From positions 1 to 32,649 of the forward strand of contig JALLOO010000009.1 of assembly GCA_027717985.1 (NCBI GenBank): DNA of 32,649 nucleotides, in the 5' to 3' direction. Every line of letters starts with the position of its first letter. The first letter of the stretch is position 1. The DNA is from Patescibacteria group bacterium AH-259-L05 (GTDB lineage: Bacteria > Patescibacteriota > Patescibacteriia > UBA2591 > UBA6264). The notes under the pieces are model-generated. The model made no database searches and was not told where the DNA came from. It saw only the letters and a program-made list of their open reading frames with translations. Positions 29,349 through 32,649 of this stretch are shown here, one piece after another. A program made the translations under genes and the position numbers.

Positions 29349-29867
29349 ATGGCCAAGACACGTGAACAAAAACAAGCTATTGTAGAACAATTTACCCATG
29401 AATTTGAGAATACAAAAAGTGTAGTATTTGTTGATTATTATGGATTGAATGTTGGCGAAGTTGATGAGCTTCGTAAACTCTTAAAAGAAAAAGCATGTAA
29501 ATATATTGTTGGGAAAAAAACACTTTTAAAACGGTCTCTCGATAGTGCAGACCTTAAAAATATTGATATAGATTCGATGCAAGGAGGGCTTGGGGTCGTA
29601 TTTGGGAGAGATGATGAGATGGCTCCTGCTAACGTTGTTTCTCAGTTTATGAAAAAACATAAACAAATGAAGATTCATGGAGGAGTGTTTAATACTGAAT
29701 TTATTGATGCAAATACAGTCAAGATATTAGCTGAATTACCATCACTGCAAGAGTTACGAGCACACGTAGTTGGCGTTATTAAGGCGCCAGTCAATAATTT
29801 TGTTAGTGTATTAAACGGAAATATAAGGGGGTTGGTATATGTATTAGCAAATATAAGCAAAGCTTGA
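29349..29867 (+). CDS. rplJ: 50S ribosomal protein L10
   Basis: A 172-residue L10, the stalk base protein that binds 23S rRNA and the L7/L12 dimers. N-terminal features are MAKTREQKQAIVEQFTHEFE, VVFVDYYGLNVGEVDELRKL and YIVGKKTLLKRSL. The middle carries QGGLGVVFGRDDEMAPANVV. The C-terminal helix that carries L7/L12 is VNNFVSVLNGNIRGLVYVLA. It follows an L10 leader and attenuator, so autoregulation by L10 is expected. A repeat copy lies between the leader and the start codon. No ribosome binding site is obvious. Confidence 0.95.
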   Translation: MAKTREQKQAIVEQFTHEFENTKSVVFVDYYGLNVGEVDELRKLLKEKACKYIVGKKTLLKRSLDSADLKNIDIDSMQGGLGVVFGRDDEMAPANVVSQFMKKHKQMKIHGGVFNTEFIDANTVKILAELPSLQELRAHVVGVIKAPVNNFVSVLNGNIRGLVYVLANISKA

Positions 29868-29938
29868 AATTTAAAAGGTTTATTATCTTTATTGCTAAAT
29901 TATAAGCAAATAGTTATTAATTCATTAAATTAAAATAT

Positions 29939-30373
29939 ATGGCTGAAGAAACTCAAAATAAAGACGAAAAACAAAAAGAGAAACCAGTCAAGGTTCCAAC
30001 CAAGTTTAAAGATATTGTAGAGCAAATAGAAAAAATGAGCGTGGTAGATCTATCAGAGCTCGTAAAAGTTTTAGAAGAAAAGTTTGGTGTATCAGCGCAG
30101 GCGCCTGTTGCGGTCTCTGCTACGCCAGCTGCTGATACAAGTGCAGAGTCAGAAGAAGAACAAAGCAGTTTTAATGTTGAGCTTACTGAAACGGGGGGGA
30201 ATAAGATCGCGGTTATTAAAGCAATTCGAGAGTTTGTTTCTATTGGGTTAAAAGAAGCCAAAGATCTAGTTGATACTGCGCCAAAAGTGGTAAAAGAAGG
30301 TGTAAGTAAAGAAGATGCTGAAGCTATGAAGAAAAAACTTGAGGAAGCAGGCGGCAAAGTAACGTTAAAATAA
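29939..30373 (+). CDS. rplL: 50S ribosomal protein L7/L12
   Basis: A 144-residue L7/L12, slightly longer than the usual 120-130. The N-terminal extension is polar ([17 protein letters not shown]). It is followed by the dimerisation helices ([20 protein letters not shown]), an Ala/Ser/Glu-rich hinge (about residues 58-78) and the C-terminal domain that binds translation factors ([40 protein letters not shown]). It is the second gene after the L10 leader, with 71 bases in between. Its downstream terminator is shared with the convergent gene and has been split by repeats. Confidence 0.95.
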   Translation: MAEETQNKDEKQKEKPVKVPTKFKDIVEQIEKMSVVDLSELVKVLEEKFGVSAQAPVAVSATPAADTSAESEEEQSSFNVELTETGGNKIAVIKAIREFVSIGLKEAKDLVDTAPKVVKEGVSKEDAEAMKKKLEEAGGKVTLK

Positions 30374-30441
30374 AAAAACGCGATGCTAATATACTAATGC
30401 ATACGAATTATACTAATATTCGTATCATTAGAATCAATTCG

Positions 30442-30504
30442 TAAAGCTTGGATACAAATATCATACCTTACAAGCTTCAAGGTTCTGACGAAGTCAGGTT
30501 CTTA
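30442..30504 (-). repeat. Interspersed repeat copy, tandem unit 1
   Basis: On the forward strand: AAGCTTGGATACAAATATC, then CAAGCTTC, then AAGGTTCTGACGAAGTCAGG and TTCTTA. Both arms of the second-module stem carry a change relative to other copies (AAGCTTG with CAAGCTT in place of AAGTTTG with CAAACTT), so pairing is kept. Confidence 0.85.
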
Positions 30505-30565
30505 TAGTTTGGATATAAATCTCACTCCTTTCAAACTTCAAGGTTCTGACGAAGTCAGGTTCTTA
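30505..30565 (-). repeat. Interspersed repeat copy, tandem unit 2
   Basis: Directly follows the previous copy in the same orientation: AGTTTGGATATAAAT, TCAAACTTCAAGG, then TTCTGACGAAGTCAGGTTC. Both tandem copies share the CTGAC-GAA-GTCAG hairpin in the first module. Confidence 0.85.
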
Positions 30566-30582
30566 TATTGGCATCGGTTTTT

Positions 30583-32649
30583 TTATAACTCTATCTCGTA
30601 TATCTTTGTGCCATTGAGCAGCCAGGCAATGTTTTCGTTACGACTTACAATAAAGTCTATGAGATTGTTAAATTGAGGACTCGTAAACTGTTTTATTAGT
30701 TTTCCATCTTTCAAGAATTTAATTAATCGATTGGTAGGTCCATCTAAAAGGTACAGATATTTCATATCAGTAGTAGTAAAGAGTTTTATATTCCCTTTTA
30801 GAGTAATAATATTAGGATCTGCTGTTGAAAGCGCTGGCTTAATATCATCGAGCTCAAATGCTGCGCGGTTATTTCTGAAAAATTTATATATTTCTCCTGT
30901 TTTTTTTAATATATAGATAGAGCCATCAATAGTGAATGAAAGTGTATCAGCAATGTTGGTGCCATCTTTAACCCATATTTCTTCTTTACCAAACCCATCA
31001 ATGGTTTTTGAATATTTATAGATTTGATTTTGAGCATTTTCTAACAGGTACAGCCGGCCATTATAAAGGTAAAAATCAGTGATCTCTGATATGTCGTGTT
31101 CACGGGCAAGTTTTATAGGCTCTAATTTTGCATCAATTATATTAAAGGTTGCAATTCCTTGATTATTGTCGTATCCAATAAGAATATCATTGTCAAGCGG
31201 GACCAATTTTTCTAATCGCCCCACGTTAGTTGAAGTATTGTTAACCATTTCAGTACTAGCTGTTTCTACATTAAAGCGGTAGATATAGTTATTTGAAGCG
31301 TCAAAAATGTAAAAGTCATTAAACAGGTTTGTCATCCCCGATGGATTTATATTTTTATACTGTTGTCCAAGATCAATTAAGAGATCGGGCTCATCAATGG
31401 TAGTGATGCGATAAAATTTATTTAACGTAGTACTATATTTGGTATAAAAAAGTTCATAGGTTTGTTTTTGTTCTTTTGTTTTTTGAGGGAGAGAAGTTAA
31501 AAGCTGTTTCATCTGTGTAAGGAATGTTTGTAAATTTGATTCATCTTCATAAATTAAGGCAATAGAAAGTTCTGATTCTATCTTTTTTAAGTTTTGTATG
31601 GTTTGTACATATTCTCTTTTTTGCTGTGCCTTATATTCTTGACTTCCTAAGATAACAATGCTGATGACAAATAAAAAGCCAGAAATAATCAGGATAATAA
31701 ATAATGTTTTTTGCCACATAATACCTCGGGGGGTCGTAGAACGAAGTTTCACTACCCCTCCATGTGTTTTTACTTGCTTTGGCGCTTTGAGCTTGAGGGA
31801 ACGTTTTTGAGTGCTTAATTTTTTTATTGTTTGAAATATTTTTGTAAGTACGGTGAGCACTTTTTGCCTTGTGGTAATAAATATTTTTGTGATGCGTGTT
31901 GAGCGAGATACAATGGTGGGGAGTATTTCTTCTTCAGGTTCTTTTTCCTTATCTACTTCAACAGTTATTTTTTCTTCTTTTGATTCAAGGTGTTCAGATT
32001 CATCCTCTGGTGATTGTATTATGAGTGATTCGTCGCGATGAGAAATAGCTAAAAGGAGTACATTGATTCTATTTAAATCATCTGATAAAAGCTGCTTTAT
32101 TTCATCAGTAGCATTTTTAAGCGGCTGAACTTTAAAAACCTGAATAATTTTTTTAGTACTGAAATAATCAAATAAATTTGGTGATGCAAACAGCAGAACA
32201 TTGTCTTTTTCTAATGATCCGTTCATTAAATTTGAAAATTTGGTTGATTTATTCTTGCCGGCCGAAAGTTTTTGTAATTTCCCTTCAGGAGTCCCTGACA
32301 TAAGGTACGTTTTAATCTCACCTATAGGAGCAAAATAAACAGTAGTATTTTTCAGTGCAATGACTTCAATATCAAGTTCATCAATATATTTTTCAAACAA
32401 TTCTGAGGAGTGAGCTTTTTCTTTTGAGATCCATTTATTAAGGGATTGCAATAAATCCTCAAATTCTTTTTCAATATCATTACCCGTCCGCAACGTTTTA
32501 TAAAATTCTCTTGACGTGAAGTCAATAAAATTTTGTATCCACTCTTTTGCATGAGAAAGCGTATCGTTTCCTAACACACCTTTGAAATGGATGGATATGA
32601 GTATGGCAAGTTTACCAAATTTTTCCAGGAATTTTTTTTCTGGATCAGC
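30583..32649 (-). CDS. Membrane protein, PP2C-like N-terminal region and C-terminal propeller (5' partial)
   Basis: The reading frame is open to the window edge, so the N-terminus is missing; at least 688 residues are present. The GTG at 32577 is not the likely start: 24 in-frame codons without stop precede it. The first part (about 200 residues, KNTTVYFAPIGEIKTYLMSG, KDNVLLFASPNLFDYFS) resembles PP2C-type phosphatase domains, but catalytic motifs cannot be checked. A Lys/Glu linker, a basic stretch and a membrane helix (about 315-335 of the visible chain) follow, then a helical segment. The C-terminal 250 residues carry repeated beta units (NDFYIFDASNNYIYRFN, GRLYLLENAQNQIYKYS, DGSIYILKKTGEIYKF) like an NHL-type propeller, outside the cell if the helix points outward. 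Function unknown. Confidence 0.65.
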   Translation of the reverse strand, partial: ADPEKKFLEKFGKLAILISIHFKGVLGNDTLSHAKEWIQNFIDFTSREFYKTLRTGNDIEKEFEDLLQSLNKWISKEKAHSSELFEKYIDELDIEVIALKNTTVYFAPIGEIKTYLMSGTPEGKLQKLSAGKNKSTKFSNLMNGSLEKDNVLLFASPNLFDYFSTKKIIQVFKVQPLKNATDEIKQLLSDDLNRINVLLLAISHRDESLIIQSPEDESEHLESKEEKITVEVDKEKEPEEEILPTIVSRSTRITKIFITTRQKVLTVLTKIFQTIKKLSTQKRSLKLKAPKQVKTHGGVVKLRSTTPRGIMWQKTLFIILIISGFLFVISIVILGSQEYKAQQKREYVQTIQNLKKIESELSIALIYEDESNLQTFLTQMKQLLTSLPQKTKEQKQTYELFYTKYSTTLNKFYRITTIDEPDLLIDLGQQYKNINPSGMTNLFNDFYIFDASNNYIYRFNVETASTEMVNNTSTNVGRLEKLVPLDNDILIGYDNNQGIATFNIIDAKLEPIKLAREHDISEITDFYLYNGRLYLLENAQNQIYKYSKTIDGFGKEEIWVKDGTNIADTLSFTIDGSIYILKKTGEIYKFFRNNRAAFELDDIKPALSTADPNIITLKGNIKLFTTTDMKYLYLLDGPTNRLIKFLKDGKLIKQFTSPQFNNLIDFIVSRNENIAWLLNGTKIYEIEL

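Larger units (their letters stand above)
30372..30584. terminator. Bidirectional terminator with repeats in its loop
   Basis: AAAAAAACGCGATGC (30372-30386) with the following TAATATA matches, as inverted repeat, TATATTGGCATCGG with TTTTTTT (30564-30584). This gives about 20 pairs with one bulged G and one G-U. The stem has A runs on the left and T runs on the right, as in a terminator between convergent genes. The 170 bases between the arms hold a small hairpin (ATACGAAT/ATTCGTAT at 30401-30425) and two repeat copies. Confidence 0.65.

Noticed and set aside
1-32649. Alternative genetic code with UGA recoded, as in some CPR groups
   Set aside because: TGA ends several clear genes, including argS at 14945, and conserved Trp and Gly positions use ordinary codons.

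Overview
The window looks like a chromosomal segment from a Patescibacteria (Candidate Phyla Radiation, CPR) bacterium, most probably of the Parcubacteria/ABY1 sort. The DNA is AT-rich and the genes are tightly packed, with little core metabolism. Ribosomal and translation genes are mixed with a large type IV pilus operon, a RodA/FtsW protein and a DUF3048 protein, a combination I associate with CPR genomes. TGA is used as a real stop (for example at 240, 1027 and 14945), so the code appears standard. The lineage call is inference from gene content; no 16S rRNA gene is present.

Layout. 1-2340: two unrecognised small genes with very strong ribosome binding sites, then a reverse-strand ornithine-type aminotransferase. 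2508-7211: a membrane-anchored ClpP-like protein, two related membrane proteins, RodA/FtsW, ribosomal protein L25 and a DUF3048 protein. 7360-9746: an unrecognised membrane-anchored protein, then reverse-strand AbrB-like protein, release factor 1 and L31. 9937-14945: S2, EF-Ts, a DJ-1/PfpI-like lipoprotein, GAPDH and arginyl-tRNA synthetase. 14987-28210: a continuous forward-strand type IV pilus locus (CheY-like regulator, PilB, PilC, five pilin-like proteins, a PilX-like protein, a sensor histidine kinase, a PilM fusion, and a final type IV pilin). 28384-30373: an archaeal-type UMP kinase, then an L10 leader with L10 and L7/L12. 30583-32649: a reverse-strand membrane protein running off the window edge.

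The most unusual part is the pilus locus. Several pilin-like proteins carry large extra domains: a C-terminal DNRLRE-like domain, two seven-bladed propellers each followed by a beta-sandwich in a 1005-residue protein, and a beta-sandwich inserted inside another pilin. PilM is fused to a membrane segment, an extracytoplasmic region and a bacterial SH3 domain, and no separate PilN or PilO is seen. A response regulator opens the locus and a histidine kinase lies inside it. Together this suggests a surface-sensing adhesive pilus with specialised minor pilins.

The second theme is an interspersed, structured repeat family in the gaps between genes, with about seven copies of a two-module element plus related GTCATTCC-type hairpins. 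Copies differ by paired, structure-preserving changes. They often begin at a stop codon, and they have altered three local features: the C-terminus of the DJ-1-like gene, the interior of the UMP kinase, and the loop of the terminator between L7/L12 and the last gene.
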